Shown here: piece after piece, positions 8,721 through 17,332 of the stretch
Position numbering within the stretch: position 1 is the stretch's first letter
How the letters are laid out: each line of letters begins with the position of its first letter
Virus record (IMG/VR): IMGVR_UViG_3300046736_000071
Location: 1-42,101 of that record
DNA length: 42,101 bases
Source: a virus
Strand: one strand, 5' to 3'
The notes under the pieces: model-generated
Seen by the model: only the letters and a program-made list of their open reading frames with translations
What the model was told of the DNA's origin: nothing
Database searches by the model: none
Position numbers and translations under genes: made by a program

Positions 8721-9301
8721 GCAATCCGACCGCGTTCCAACATGCGCCGCACGTGCGGTGGCCAGTCCTGCCGAATCACGAAGGTGCCGGTCACGCCCAC
8801 CCCGACCGAGCTCGCCGCAATCGTCCCGGTGTCCTTGCTGTCCCAGAGGATCTTCAGCAGGTCGAGCCCGGCGGTGTAGACGTCGCGCGGTAGCGTCGCC
8901 GCGTCCTGCGCGCCATACCCCGCGGTGTACGTCGCCGCCACGTTCGCGACGCCCACCGTGAAGATGTCCGACCGGAGCTGCACGATCCCCGCGGCCAGGT
9001 CGACGTCGAACGCCGTGATCGTCTCGGCCGTCTGGCCTGGCGTGCGCACGATCGCGAGGCTGGTGAACGTCGTCACCGGACAGTGCCCGAGCAGCAACCG
9101 ACTGTGGCCGGTGCCAGGCAGGATCTCGACGATGGCGCGCGACACGATCTGCTCCTGCCGCTCGCGCTCGATCAGGACGGTGACCGCATCCGCCAGCGCC
9201 GCGATCTCGTCGTCGCGCTCGGTGGCCGAGGGCGGAATCCGGAGCCAGTCCCGCGCCGTGGCGAGGGACCAGATCGACGTGGTCGCCGTCGTGGCCGGCA
9301 T
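8717..9301 (-). CDS. Head-tail connector (gp6-like adaptor)
   Basis: A 194-residue protein with the layout of the gp6/gp15-like adaptor family that docks under the portal ring. It begins with SLATARDWLRIPPS, then a long helix (DDEIAALADAVTVLIERERQ), a beta-rich insert containing YTAGYGAQDAATLP, and a C-terminal helix with LKILWDSKDTG. The tyrosine-rich YTAGY followed by P and a helix is typical of this family. It precedes the gp10-like gene with a 4-base overlap. Confidence 0.88.
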   Translation of the reverse strand: MPATTATTSIWSLATARDWLRIPPSATERDDEIAALADAVTVLIERERQEQIVSRAIVEILPGTGHSRLLLGHCPVTTFTSLAIVRTPGQTAETITAFDVDLAAGIVQLRSDIFTVGVANVAATYTAGYGAQDAATLPRDVYTAGLDLLKILWDSKDTGTIAASSVGVGVTGTFVIRQDWPPHVRRMLERGRIA

Positions 9302-9316
9302 GGGGCACGCGCCGCG

Positions 9317-9496
9317 CTACTTCTTGCCGCCGGTCGTTTCGACGGGTTCGTCCCGCACGGGCGCCGCCAAGCCTTCCGCGAGCCAGGCTTTCGCGACCCG
9401 CATCGGCATCTCGCCGATCCCGTCACCGACGTCGACCACCTGGCCGCTGTGATACGACGGTGTCCCCGCCACGTTGGTCATGATCTTCACGCGCAT
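9317..9496 (-). CDS. Small head-tail region protein (59 aa)
   Basis: Translated by hand: 59 residues from the ATG at 9496 to a TAG at 9317. It starts MRVKIMTNVAGTPSYHSGQV and ends in TTGGKK. Proteins of this size and pattern, with a conserved Gly-Gln-Val then Trp-Leu-x-x-Gly-x-Ala, are common next to head-tail connector genes; their exact role is unknown. It starts 3 bases after the upstream stop and fills the otherwise empty gap before the connector gene. Confidence 0.75.
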   Translation of the reverse strand: MRVKIMTNVAGTPSYHSGQVVDVGDGIGEMPMRVAKAWLAEGLAAPVRDEPVETTGGKK

Positions 9497-9499
9497 GCT

Positions 9500-9877
9500 T
9501 CACCCGATCCAGAAAGAGAACGTGCCCGACTTGACGCTGGCGCCGTCCGCGACGACCAGCTTGATGCGTTCGCCGGCGACGAACACCGGCTCGGCGACCG
9601 CATCCGAGCCGGCGTAGACGAGGCCCGTGCCCGTGACGCCGTGCGTCGCCTGGCGCGGCACCTTCATGAAGGCCGCCGTCCCGATGTTCGACAGCGTGGC
9701 GATGGGCACGCCAGAGATTTCTCCGGTGATGGTGACGTCGGCGCCAGTGTCGAGCGGTGTCGAGCCGTGCGGCACGTACCGGACCTGCAGCACGCGTCCC
9801 GTGACGACGTCCGAGTACCCGGTAAACGCGCCGCCGCTGCTCGTCGTGACCGCGATGTCGTGGCGTTCGATGTGCAT
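9500..9877 (-). CDS. Structural protein, head-tail region
   Basis: A 125-residue beta-rich protein. The start is taken as the ATG at 9877 (MHIERHDIAV), 5 bases after the stop of the upstream gene. The open frame continues upstream but only over that gene. Blocks such as VRYVPHGSTPLDTGADVTIT and GERIKLVVADG resemble a widespread unnamed phage family encoded between capsid and connector genes. It could be a minor head or neck protein. Confidence 0.75.
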   Translation of the reverse strand: MHIERHDIAVTTSSGGAFTGYSDVVTGRVLQVRYVPHGSTPLDTGADVTITGEISGVPIATLSNIGTAAFMKVPRQATHGVTGTGLVYAGSDAVAEPVFVAGERIKLVVADGASVKSGTFSFWIG

Positions 9878-9882
9878 CTGCC

Positions 9883-10536
9883 TTACACCCCAGCCGAGAA
9901 CGGCGAGGCTTCCGTGCCGCTCTGCGTCAAGCGCACCTGAACGGCCCACGTGTCGGCCGCGATGTCGATGCACTCGATCGAGTCGCCAACCTCTCCGCCC
10001 TGCGTGGACGAGTCCATCGTGATGGTGTCGCTGTCGGCCGCGGTCGCCCAGGCATTGGCCGCGACGCTCTCGCTGTCCAGGCCCAGGGCGAGCCCGTACA
10101 TCACGTCATCGCCGGTGACCTTGACGATGTGCGCATTCGTGGTCGGCGTGACGCTGACGACGAAGCGAAAGATCGCACCCGTGCCAGCCGCGGCCGGCAA
10201 CGTGCAGACGGACCCGGACGCCGTGTCGAGCTTGATGATCTTGGCGTCGTGCGCCAGGACCGTGACCGCCAACGTGCTCCCCGCGGCGACGAGCCGGGTC
10301 GAGACATCCGCCGCTCGGTTCAGTTCCGCGGTGGTCGCGAGGATGCCCGTCAGGGTGTTGAGTTCAGCGGTCGACGACGTGGTGGACGTGGCGATCCCGG
10401 CGGACAAGTCCATGTCGACGCCGTTGTTCTGGAGCTTGCCACCGGTCTCGATATTGAGGACGCCGCCGGACGCGACGATCTGCGTGTCGCCGCCGTCCTT
10501 CTTGTAAACCTTGGGCAGGTAGGTCGCGTCGGCCAT
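9883..10536 (-). CDS. Putative head fibre or decoration protein
   Basis: A 217-residue protein. The N-terminus (MADATYLPKVYKKDGGDTQI, then a short IVASGG repeat-like strand) resembles capsid-attached fibre proteins of several phages, in which this part binds the capsid. A central helix-like stretch (ELNTLTGILATTAELNRAAD) looks like a trimer-forming linker, and the C-terminus is a beta-rich domain. It is encoded two genes after the major capsid protein. An attached surface fibre is therefore the most likely role. Confidence 0.7.
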   Translation of the reverse strand: MADATYLPKVYKKDGGDTQIVASGGVLNIETGGKLQNNGVDMDLSAGIATSTTSSTAELNTLTGILATTAELNRAADVSTRLVAAGSTLAVTVLAHDAKIIKLDTASGSVCTLPAAAGTGAIFRFVVSVTPTTNAHIVKVTGDDVMYGLALGLDSESVAANAWATAADSDTITMDSSTQGGEVGDSIECIDIAADTWAVQVRLTQSGTEASPFSAGV

Positions 10537-10554
10537 GATGACTCCCGTTAGGCT

Positions 10555-10584
10555 GCGCGGCGGCCCCGCTCGAGGCCGCCGCGC
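10555..10584 (-). terminator. Strong GC hairpin between head genes
   Basis: A perfect 11-bp inverted repeat (GCGCGGCGGCC at 10555-10565 and its complement at 10574-10584) with an 8-base loop lies in the 81-base gap between the 148-residue and 217-residue structural genes. No T tract follows on the minus strand, so it may be an attenuator, an RNA-processing site or mRNA-stabilising hairpin rather than an intrinsic terminator. Confidence 0.5.
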
Positions 10585-10617
10585 TCAGCACGGTTCGCGC
10601 GCTGGAGGGTGAACGTC

Positions 10618-11064
10618 TTACGCGGTGCCTTCGGCCGGCGCGTGATGCTGCTCGGCCAGCAGCGTGCCGCTCACCGAGTTCGTGATCGGCGTGTTGCGCG
10701 GCTTGTACTGGATCGCCCAGATCGACTCGACGGTCGAGGACGTGTCGACCACCACGACGGCTTTCACATACCGTTTCTGCGGGCGGAAGATGTCGAGGAT
10801 GACGTCCTCGTTGGACGGCGAGGCCCCGCTCACCACACCCGACCCGATGATGTCGCTGTAGCCGTCAGACGATCCGTCGTCGTCGGACTGCTGCGCCTTC
10901 AGCGAGTTGTCGGCCGCGGCGGTGCCGAAGGACGTGAGGAACACCACGCCCTCATACCCCGACATGTCGAGCGTCACGGCATCCGTGACGTCGGTCGTCC
11001 CGGCCGTCGTGTGGTCGTGGATCTTCGTGATCTTCACGTGCTCGGTGAGGAACCCTGGAAACAT
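10618..11064 (-). CDS. Capsid-associated structural protein
   Basis: A 148-residue protein encoded directly after the major capsid gene. It contains VTLDMSGYEGVVFLTSFGT and RPQKRYVKAVVV, blocks shared by a widespread unnamed family encoded downstream of capsid genes in many siphoviruses of Gram-negative hosts. The start at 11064 has a perfect AAGGAG seven bases upstream, suggesting high expression, which fits a capsid decoration or head completion protein. Confidence 0.75.
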   Translation of the reverse strand: MFPGFLTEHVKITKIHDHTTAGTTDVTDAVTLDMSGYEGVVFLTSFGTAAADNSLKAQQSDDDGSSDGYSDIIGSGVVSGASPSNEDVILDIFRPQKRYVKAVVVVDTSSTVESIWAIQYKPRNTPITNSVSGTLLAEQHHAPAEGTA

Positions 11065-11131
11065 GCGCGTTCTCCTTGCGAAAGGCGAGCGCCCCTATCG
11101 GACGCCCGCCGATGACGAATCCCCCTCCGAA

Positions 11132-12412
11132 CTACGACCCGCTGTTCTGCAGCGCCTTGATCGGGTTCTGCCCGTCGTTCGCGTAGCCGCCGTCGGCCGA
11201 CTGGTAGGCCAGGAAGCCGACCTGGCCGGACTCGGCGTAGAGCTCGTTGAGCCGCACGACGACGATCCCGCCGATGCGGCGGATCTTGTAGTAGGAGTGG
11301 TCGCCGAACGTCGCCCACTTCGCGCTGGCCGCCATCGTCGGCATGTCGTTGTTGATGACGAAGTTGAACCCGGCCAGCACGCCAGGCTGGCCGACCTGGA
11401 CGCTGCCCAGCTCCGGCCAGAGGTAGCGCCCGTTGCCGTCCTTCGCCAGGCGCAGCACGAGGCAGCTGGCGTCGCTGAACTGCCACTTGCAGGCGGCCGA
11501 GCGATACGCCACGTCGACCGAGTGGATCAGGCGGTAGATGTCATCGAAGGGCACCGACGTGGTGTTCCCGGTCGCCGACTGCCGGCCGACCGTGACGACC
11601 GTCGTGAGGCCCTGCGGCATGCCGCTGCCCGTGCCAGTGCTCGTCATGTGCGTGTTCTGGATGCGGCCCAGGCGCTGGCCGAGCATCCGGCCGAGCATCC
11701 CCTCGACGTCGACCGCGCTGTCCCGCAGCATCTGCCACGAGACCTTCACGACCTTGCTCGAGTAGAGATACCCGTTGAGCACGAGCTGCGTGAAGGTCGG
11801 CGACGTGCCGCCCGCGTGCCCGCTGGCCTGCGCCTCCGGCACGATCGCGCCGACGTTGGCCGTGTCGTCGGTCATCGACATCGGCATCGGCCCCGCCGTC
11901 GTCGTGTTGATGACCTCGGCGCCAGCCGCTTCCAGCCCGCCGAAGAACTTCATCGCCTGGATGATCTGGCCGTAGAACCGCGTGTCCGGCGCGACGAGGA
12001 ACCCACCGGCCTGCGCCGAGTAGGTGTTCATGTCGCGGGATTCGAGCGGCGTGTAGCCGGACCGCAGCGCCTGGCGATCCTCGGCGGCCATCTCGTCCAT
12101 CGGCACGCCGCGGAGGTAGGCACCGAGCGCCTTCTCGTAGGTCGCGCGCGCTTCCGGCGACCGGCCCGGGGCGGCCAGCGTCGTGCGCTGGTGCTCCGGG
12201 AGCTGCTGGCGCGCGAGGGTCTCGTGCTGCTCGGCGCGCTCGGCGTCCTCGATCTGCACGCGGACGGTCGCGGCCTCGGCCATGAGCTTGTCGAACGACG
12301 TCCGCTTGTCGTCGTTCTCGAAGGTGTTGTTCGCGCCCATCAGGTCGCCGGCGTCGCGGACCAGCTTCTCGTGCCGCTCTCGCAGTTCGCGCGCAGTGGA
12401 CTGATTCGACAT
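11132..12412 (-). CDS. HK97-fold major capsid protein
   Basis: A 426-residue protein. Residues 1 to about 110 form a charged coiled-coil region (ARELRERHEKLVRDAG) typical of the delta domain that acts as a built-in scaffold and is removed by the protease. The body shows capsid features: an N-arm (AGGFLVAPDTRFYGQIIQAM), an E-loop region, a spine helix near AVDVEGMLGRMLGQRLGRIQ and a C-terminal LAYQSADGG. The start at 12412 (MSNQS) was chosen over an upstream extension that is Arg-rich and overlaps the protease gene. It follows the protease as in HK97. Confidence 0.95.
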   Translation of the reverse strand: MSNQSTARELRERHEKLVRDAGDLMGANNTFENDDKRTSFDKLMAEAATVRVQIEDAERAEQHETLARQQLPEHQRTTLAAPGRSPEARATYEKALGAYLRGVPMDEMAAEDRQALRSGYTPLESRDMNTYSAQAGGFLVAPDTRFYGQIIQAMKFFGGLEAAGAEVINTTTAGPMPMSMTDDTANVGAIVPEAQASGHAGGTSPTFTQLVLNGYLYSSKVVKVSWQMLRDSAVDVEGMLGRMLGQRLGRIQNTHMTSTGTGSGMPQGLTTVVTVGRQSATGNTTSVPFDDIYRLIHSVDVAYRSAACKWQFSDASCLVLRLAKDGNGRYLWPELGSVQVGQPGVLAGFNFVINNDMPTMAASAKWATFGDHSYYKIRRIGGIVVVRLNELYAESGQVGFLAYQSADGGYANDGQNPIKALQNSGS

Positions 12413-12434
12413 GACTCTGTGCTCCCTCGTGTGG

Positions 12435-13118
12435 TTATCGACCGGCCTGCGCGAGGCGCAGCCGGCGTGCCCGATCCCCGTCGGCCGCCGCCTGGCGGAC
12501 CGCCTGTGCTTCGCGAATCCCCTGCGCCTCGCGCGCCGCGCGCGCCTCGAGGAGCACCTTGACCTGGTCCCTGGCGCCGATCGACGTCTGCGGATACGCC
12601 GGCATCGTGACAGGGCCGACTTCAATCAGCCGCACGTCGAGCAGCGTCCGCTTCGGCAGGGCATCCTCGGCATCGTCGGCCGGCTCTTCCCACTCGTCCT
12701 TCCGGACGCGGAACATGAAGCTCATCCCGTCGACGTCGCCGCGCGTGATGAGCGTGACCACATCGCGGGCCGCGCTCGTGTCAGGCGGGTGGATGATCGC
12801 GCGGAGGCCCTTCGCGTCCTCTACCAGGTCGAGCGTCTTCGCCTTCGTGCGACCCAGCACGACATTGCCGTCGTGGTTGAAGAACGACAGGACGTCGTCT
12901 TCGACGATGGACTTCGCGAAGGCGCCCGGCGCGATCCGCTCCATGAATCCCCAGGAGCGTGGGCCGATGAGCGTCCACTCGTTGAAGACGGCGCCGTACC
13001 CCTCGAGGACAGGCGCGTCGTCGTCCTTCGCCTTCGCGCGCAGCGAGACGGGCAGCAGCACGATCCGGCGTTCGTCCTCGTCGGCCCCGACCAGGGCGCG
13101 CGCCTCGTCGATGCGCAT
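12435..13118 (-). CDS. Prohead maturation protease (HK97 family)
   Basis: A 227-residue serine protease that trims the capsid scaffold. The sequence shows LEGYGAVFNEW near residue 38, ERIAPGAF near 60, the catalytic His in FFNHDGNVVLGR (His82) and the catalytic Ser in DVDGMSFMFRV (Ser133), all in the expected order. A C-terminal coiled, Ala/Arg-rich segment (about 195-227) is probably a scaffold-binding tail. Its ATG at 13118 overlaps the portal stop by one base (TGATG). Confidence 0.93.
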   Translation of the reverse strand: MRIDEARALVGADEDERRIVLLPVSLRAKAKDDDAPVLEGYGAVFNEWTLIGPRSWGFMERIAPGAFAKSIVEDDVLSFFNHDGNVVLGRTKAKTLDLVEDAKGLRAIIHPPDTSAARDVVTLITRGDVDGMSFMFRVRKDEWEEPADDAEDALPKRTLLDVRLIEVGPVTMPAYPQTSIGARDQVKVLLEARAAREAQGIREAQAVRQAAADGDRARRLRLAQAGR

Positions 13119-14401
13119 CAGTTCACGCCTCCCCCGCCGGCCGGGAAGTCGAACGTCGCGGCCGGGTCGCGGCGCATCGGCATCATGTTGCCGTTGACGA
13201 GGTAGAGGTTCCCGCCGTCCGCGTCGGCGATCTGGTCGTCCATGTCGACGATCCGGCGCCACTGGTTGGCGTTGATGACGCCGTTCTGGCGCTGCAGATT
13301 GAGCGCCGTACTCAACGCCGTGGAGTCGCCTCGGATTAGGCTGTCCACCACAAACGTCGCGAAGTGCGTGTTGAACGACCGCGGGTTGAGGAGGTCGCGC
13401 GCGATGGCCTGCTGCCAGCACACGAAGAGCGGCATCAGGCAATCCCCGACGTACTCGATCGCCTGGTGCTCGATGTTGCTGAAGGTGGACCGCTCGAGGT
13501 CCCCGAACTTGTGGGCCGGCACGCGGAACGCGCCGCCGAGCTCCGAGCGCCCCAGCTTCTGCAGGTCCACGAACTGCGCGTCCCGATGCGGCATCGCCAG
13601 TTGGACGGGCTTCAGGTCATGGTCGAGCACGAGCACGCGGTGCCAGTTGTGATCGCCGACGGTCTGCTGCTCGACGTCCTGGCGCACGCGGCGCGCCGAC
13701 GCGTCGTTCAGCTTCGCGGGGGTCGACAGCGCGATCCGCGGGTGCCCGCCCTGGCCGTAGAACCGGCCCTCGTACTGGTCGGCCGCCAGTGCCGTGCCGA
13801 TGGATTCGCGGAGGACCTGTATCGGGCCGCGGCCGTGGATCCCGTCGAGCGCGTTCTGCCGCAGATGGAGAATCGGCGGATTCGCCGGGTCGAAGATCCA
13901 CTCGCGCGCTTTGCCGTCGGAGAGGCGGTAGCAGTACTGCAGCCGGTTCTGCGCATCCAGACCGACCGACATCCGCGAGGGATCGAGCGGCCACAGCGCC
14001 TTCGGCGTCGTGCCGGGCCCGCGCTCGATCACCGCGTAGGCGTTCCCCCACAAGTTCAGGAAGCCCTGCATGGTTTCCTTGAACTCGTACGCCGTCATCA
14101 CCGGGTTCGCGAGATCGTGCAGCAGCCCGTAGACGGGATGGTTCGGATCGTCCTTCCGGGTGCCGTCGTCGAGCCGGCGCTTCAGCTTGATCGGGGTCTT
14201 CGCGACGTCCTGCTTGATGATCTTGTCGCAGGCGAACACGACAGGCAGACCGGCCGCGGTGCGCTCGGTGACCGTCACGCCTGACGACGCCGGCGGGCCG
14301 CCGAGCGCCAACGACAGCGATTCAGTCGGCGCTTCCAGCGTCCCCGCCGGAATCACGACGGCGCGTCGATCGGCCCGGGCGTGCAGCGCTTCCATCAGCA
14401 T
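13118..14401 (-). CDS. Phage portal protein (HK97 family)
   Basis: A 427-residue protein that forms the DNA entry ring at one capsid vertex. Recognisable blocks are PVVFACDKIIKQDVAKTPIK (near 50-70), NPVMTAYEFKETMQGFLNLW with GNAYAVI (near 100-125), and the characteristic GRSELGGAFRVPAHKFGDLE (near 285-305). A C-terminal NGVINANQWRR segment also fits. It starts MLME; the third residue is a second possible start. Its 5' end overlaps a small membrane protein gene by 80 bases. Confidence 0.95.
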   Translation of the reverse strand: MLMEALHARADRRAVVIPAGTLEAPTESLSLALGGPPASSGVTVTERTAAGLPVVFACDKIIKQDVAKTPIKLKRRLDDGTRKDDPNHPVYGLLHDLANPVMTAYEFKETMQGFLNLWGNAYAVIERGPGTTPKALWPLDPSRMSVGLDAQNRLQYCYRLSDGKAREWIFDPANPPILHLRQNALDGIHGRGPIQVLRESIGTALAADQYEGRFYGQGGHPRIALSTPAKLNDASARRVRQDVEQQTVGDHNWHRVLVLDHDLKPVQLAMPHRDAQFVDLQKLGRSELGGAFRVPAHKFGDLERSTFSNIEHQAIEYVGDCLMPLFVCWQQAIARDLLNPRSFNTHFATFVVDSLIRGDSTALSTALNLQRQNGVINANQWRRIVDMDDQIADADGGNLYLVNGNMMPMRRDPAATFDFPAGGGGVN

Positions 14402-14603
14402 GCGGTGTTGTGCGTCCTGCCAACAGGTAACTGAGACCGAAGGCGACCAGGCCGACCCAGAGCCACACCGCTGGCGCGTAGACCTGCCACAGAAACACGC
14501 CGATGCAGATCGCGCCGAAGACTTCGAGCAGGTCGGTGTAACGCCAGTGGGCGAGGGCGGCCCGCGCCTTGGAAGTGAATCGGCGTCGGCGCCGCTTTGC
14601 CAC
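14322..14603 (-). CDS. Small membrane protein between terminase and portal
   Basis: A 93-residue protein with a very basic N-terminus (MAKRRRRRFTSK) and one long or two closely spaced membrane segments (about residues 26-62, including VFGAICIGVFLWQ and LWVGLVAFGLSYLLAG). The C-terminal 30 residues overlap the portal gene. Small membrane proteins are often found in this slot, but their role is unknown. It could be a superinfection or membrane-anchoring factor; nothing in the sequence decides that. Confidence 0.65.
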   Translation of the reverse strand: MAKRRRRRFTSKARAALAHWRYTDLLEVFGAICIGVFLWQVYAPAVWLWVGLVAFGLSYLLAGRTTPHADGSAARPGRSTRRRDSGGDAGSAD

Positions 14604-14651
14604 GTCAGGCTTCAGGATGGAGGGGAATTCGAGGCGGGCGTATTTTCTGTA

Positions 14652-14849
14652 TCACAAATCCGGCCGGGTCGTGGTCCGCGTCGAGCGGGTCAGAATGCGT
14701 CGGATCACCGCCGGCACCGACAACCCGTGCGTCGTCGAGAGTTCATAGAGCCGATCGTAGAGGCGACTCGGCATCCGCACCCGGACGTCGGCCGCGCGCC
14801 GATCGCTGTCGAGCGCGGGGCGCCCACGCTTACGCTTCGCCGCCGTCAT
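14652..14849 (-). CDS. Ribbon-helix-helix-like DNA-binding protein
   Basis: A 65-residue protein read from the ATG at 14849, which overlaps the end of the large terminase gene by 20 bases. KRGRPALDSDRRAADVRVRM gives a basic arm and beta strand, and RLYDRLYELSTTHGLSVPAV two helices, the CopG/Arc pattern. Its position inside the packaging operon suggests a late regulator or packaging accessory factor. The longer open frame to 14927 lies entirely within terminase and is not credited. Confidence 0.7.
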   Translation of the reverse strand: MTAAKRKRGRPALDSDRRAADVRVRMPSRLYDRLYELSTTHGLSVPAVIRRILTRSTRTTTRPDL

Positions 14850-16707
14850 CTCGCGCGTCCCGAAAGCCAGGCAACCCGAGGCTGTAATCATCAGAGGCCT
14901 CCGTGTCCGGGTCTCCCTCCATCGCAATCAGCCGACTCAGCGCGATCAGCACCGCCACGATTCCGTCGATCCGCTTCGCCGCCTTCCTCGGTTTCACCGG
15001 GCGAATCCGGCCGGCGTCATCCCGCTTGACCGCGACGTTCTCCAGGTTCCACCGCAGCAGCCGGTGTCCGCCGTGCAGCACACGCCCCGCCTTGATCAAC
15101 GCCTCGAAGACGTAGCACGCCTCGGACAGGTGCGTGTAGTTCTGCGGGACTTCAATGACTTGCAGGTCGTGATCGTCACGCAGACGGGCCGCGACCTCCG
15201 TCGCAAACGCCGGGTCGAACCCGAACGGCGCCTGCTTCAACAGCGGGAACCGATCGATGATCCCGTCTCGTCCACGGCCGCCGACGAGGTAGCGCACGAT
15301 CGGTTCGGAGGTCACCATCGCCCCGTCGACGACGTGCAGGAGGCCATCATCCCGCCACTGGTCGTAGGGGACACGGTCCTGTTTCACGCGCTCGCGCAGG
15401 GTGTCGGACGGCAGCCAGAACGCCGGCACGATCGCGATCCGGTAGTCGAGCGTGATCGACTTCGTGTCCCGCTCGCCAGCATCGGTCTCGATGACGACCT
15501 CGACATCCCGGGCGGACTCTCCCGCCGCGAGCGGCAACCGGAACACCGCGACCGCCGCGGCCAGGTCGATCTTCTGCGCCATGTCGATCCCGACCGCGCC
15601 CGGGTGCTGCGCGAGCTCGGCGTCCGGAGGCAGCGGCGCCGCACACGCGTCCCACCAGTCGACGGGAATCCACGCGACCGCCTGGTTCACCCACCGGTTG
15701 CCGTGGAACATCAGGAAGTCGTTTCTCTTGCGCGGTTCATTGATCGCCTCGCGGCACTCCTGCGCCAGGCCGTCGAGCTTCACGGTGATGCCGAGCCCGG
15801 GTGTCACCTTCGCCCACTCGGCCGGGTCCGTCCAGTCCGCGTCGGGCGCGAACTCGAAGATCACCGGGAGACAGGAGTCGTCCTCGATCGTGGCGCTGAG
15901 CACGTTCTTCGCGTACTCGTACTCCTCGTGACAGATGCCCTCATCGTCCACGCCGGCGTGGGTGAGGATGATCATGATCGGCTGGCGCCGCTTGACCATC
16001 GACCGCTTCAGCGCCTCGTAGAGCGCGCGGTCGCGCTGCGCGTGGAGCTCGTCGAAGATGACAACGTGCGGGCGGAACCCGTGCTTCGTCTTCGCGTCCG
16101 ACGAGAGGACCTTGTAGACCGAGTGCGTGTCCTGCCAGTACAGCGAGTCGCGCAGGATCTCGCAGCCCTCCGCGAGGTCCTCCGACTGCTCGACCATGAT
16201 CTTCGCGTTCTCGTAGACGATGCGCGCCTGGCTCGTGTCGGCGGCCACCGCGTAGACTTCCGCCGCAGCTTCCCCGTCGCACCGCGCCGCATACAGCCCC
16301 GTGCCGGCGCCCCAGGGTGACTTGCCGTTCCCCTTCGGGAGGAACCCGAACACCTTCCGGAACCGGCGCAGGCCGTCGCTCGATCGCTTCCAGCCCCAGA
16401 GCGGCCGCGTCAGGAGCTTGGCCTGATACTCCATCAGCGCGAAGGGCAGCCCGACGAACTCCCCGATGTGATGCGTGAGCAGCTCCGGGAAGAACGCACA
16501 GCCGCGGTCGGCCGTCACGGCGTCGAAGAAGTACCGGCCATCGGGCGACTCCCACCGACTGCGCAGACTCGACCACGTCGCCGGCACGTCAATCGTCACG
16601 CCTGGCCACCGCTCGAGCGGCGCCGCGCCGTCACCCCACCACGGCCGAGGCGCTCGGCCCCCGCCTCGAGGCGATCGCCGGCGAGCGGCCGCGGCGGCCG
16701 TGCTCAT
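14830..16707 (-). CDS. terL: Terminase large subunit
   Basis: A 625-residue packaging motor and nuclease. The ATPase has a Walker A at residues 124-130 (PKGNGKS) and Walker B HVVIFDELHA near 214-223. The nuclease half has a first acidic motif in GIDMAQKIDLAAAV (around 400) and later Asp residues in FDPAFATEVA and RIDGIVAVL, typical of the HK97-type terminases that pair with P27-type small subunits. It overlaps the small subunit gene by 4 bases. The type of ends produced (cos or headful) cannot be read from this alone; HK97-type relatives usually make cos ends. Confidence 0.96.
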   Translation of the reverse strand: MSTAAAAARRRSPRGGGRAPRPWWGDGAAPLERWPGVTIDVPATWSSLRSRWESPDGRYFFDAVTADRGCAFFPELLTHHIGEFVGLPFALMEYQAKLLTRPLWGWKRSSDGLRRFRKVFGFLPKGNGKSPWGAGTGLYAARCDGEAAAEVYAVAADTSQARIVYENAKIMVEQSEDLAEGCEILRDSLYWQDTHSVYKVLSSDAKTKHGFRPHVVIFDELHAQRDRALYEALKRSMVKRRQPIMIILTHAGVDDEGICHEEYEYAKNVLSATIEDDSCLPVIFEFAPDADWTDPAEWAKVTPGLGITVKLDGLAQECREAINEPRKRNDFLMFHGNRWVNQAVAWIPVDWWDACAAPLPPDAELAQHPGAVGIDMAQKIDLAAAVAVFRLPLAAGESARDVEVVIETDAGERDTKSITLDYRIAIVPAFWLPSDTLRERVKQDRVPYDQWRDDGLLHVVDGAMVTSEPIVRYLVGGRGRDGIIDRFPLLKQAPFGFDPAFATEVAARLRDDHDLQVIEVPQNYTHLSEACYVFEALIKAGRVLHGGHRLLRWNLENVAVKRDDAGRIRPVKPRKAAKRIDGIVAVLIALSRLIAMEGDPDTEASDDYSLGLPGFRDARDDGGEA

Positions 16708-17252
16708 GCGCCGGTCTGCCCCATGAGCCGCGCGAGCTTGTTCACCTTCTGGTCGGCCGGCGGCAGCTTCACGCGGGTCCGCGCGCTCGGCGTCATCCCG
16801 AATTCCACCAGGTACTGCCGTATTGCCATGTGTCCCTGGCGCAGCTGCTGCGTCTGCTTCGCGATGATCCGCTGCAGCTCCACGATCCGGCCGATCGCCT
16901 CTACCAGGTTGGTGCCGTCCAGCTTGCGCGCTGCCCGCTTGAGGTCGGCCGAGAGCCGCTGCAGCCGCGCCGCGTCCTCCGTGATGGCCTCCGTCTCCGT
17001 GTGGAGCTGGACGTACTGGTAGAGCGCCGCATCATCCACAATCGACAGCGTCTTCGACTGCTCCATCCGCGCGACCATCCGCTCCCACTCGGCCTTCGCG
17101 ACGCCCGTCAACGGCTTCGGCGGCGTCGGTCGACCAGGCGGCGGCTCCGGCACGTCGTGCCCCGCATGCCGCACGCGTTGAAACGTCCCCTGCAGCAGGT
17201 GCACCTTCGGCGGCTTCGCGTTCCGGCCCCCTGAGTTTGCGGTCCCTGGCAT
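16704..17252 (-). CDS. terS: Terminase small subunit (P27 family)
   Basis: A 182-residue DNA-recognition subunit of the packaging motor. Signature parts are PKPLTGVAKAEWERMVARM near residue 50, a helical middle, and TPSARTRVKLPP near the C-terminus, all typical of the P27 family. The start at 17252 (MPGTANSGG) is supported by GAGGGG about 9 bases upstream. The frame is open for 50 more codons without a better site. The stop overlaps the large-subunit start (ATGA). Confidence 0.92.
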   Translation of the reverse strand: MPGTANSGGRNAKPPKVHLLQGTFQRVRHAGHDVPEPPPGRPTPPKPLTGVAKAEWERMVARMEQSKTLSIVDDAALYQYVQLHTETEAITEDAARLQRLSADLKRAARKLDGTNLVEAIGRIVELQRIIAKQTQQLRQGHMAIRQYLVEFGMTPSARTRVKLPPADQKVNKLARLMGQTGA

Positions 17253-17332
17253 GATTTCGATCCCCTCTTTGGTATTCGATTCGCCGCATCCGCACGCGAA
17301 AAGCCGGGCGGCGGTCCTTCGTTGTGGCGTCT

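Noticed and set aside
10907-12562. 551-codon open frame on the + strand
   Set aside because: Antisense of the capsid gene; composition of a shadow frame.
15064-16320. 418-codon open frame on the + strand
   Set aside because: Antisense of the large terminase gene, which has clear Walker and nuclease motifs.
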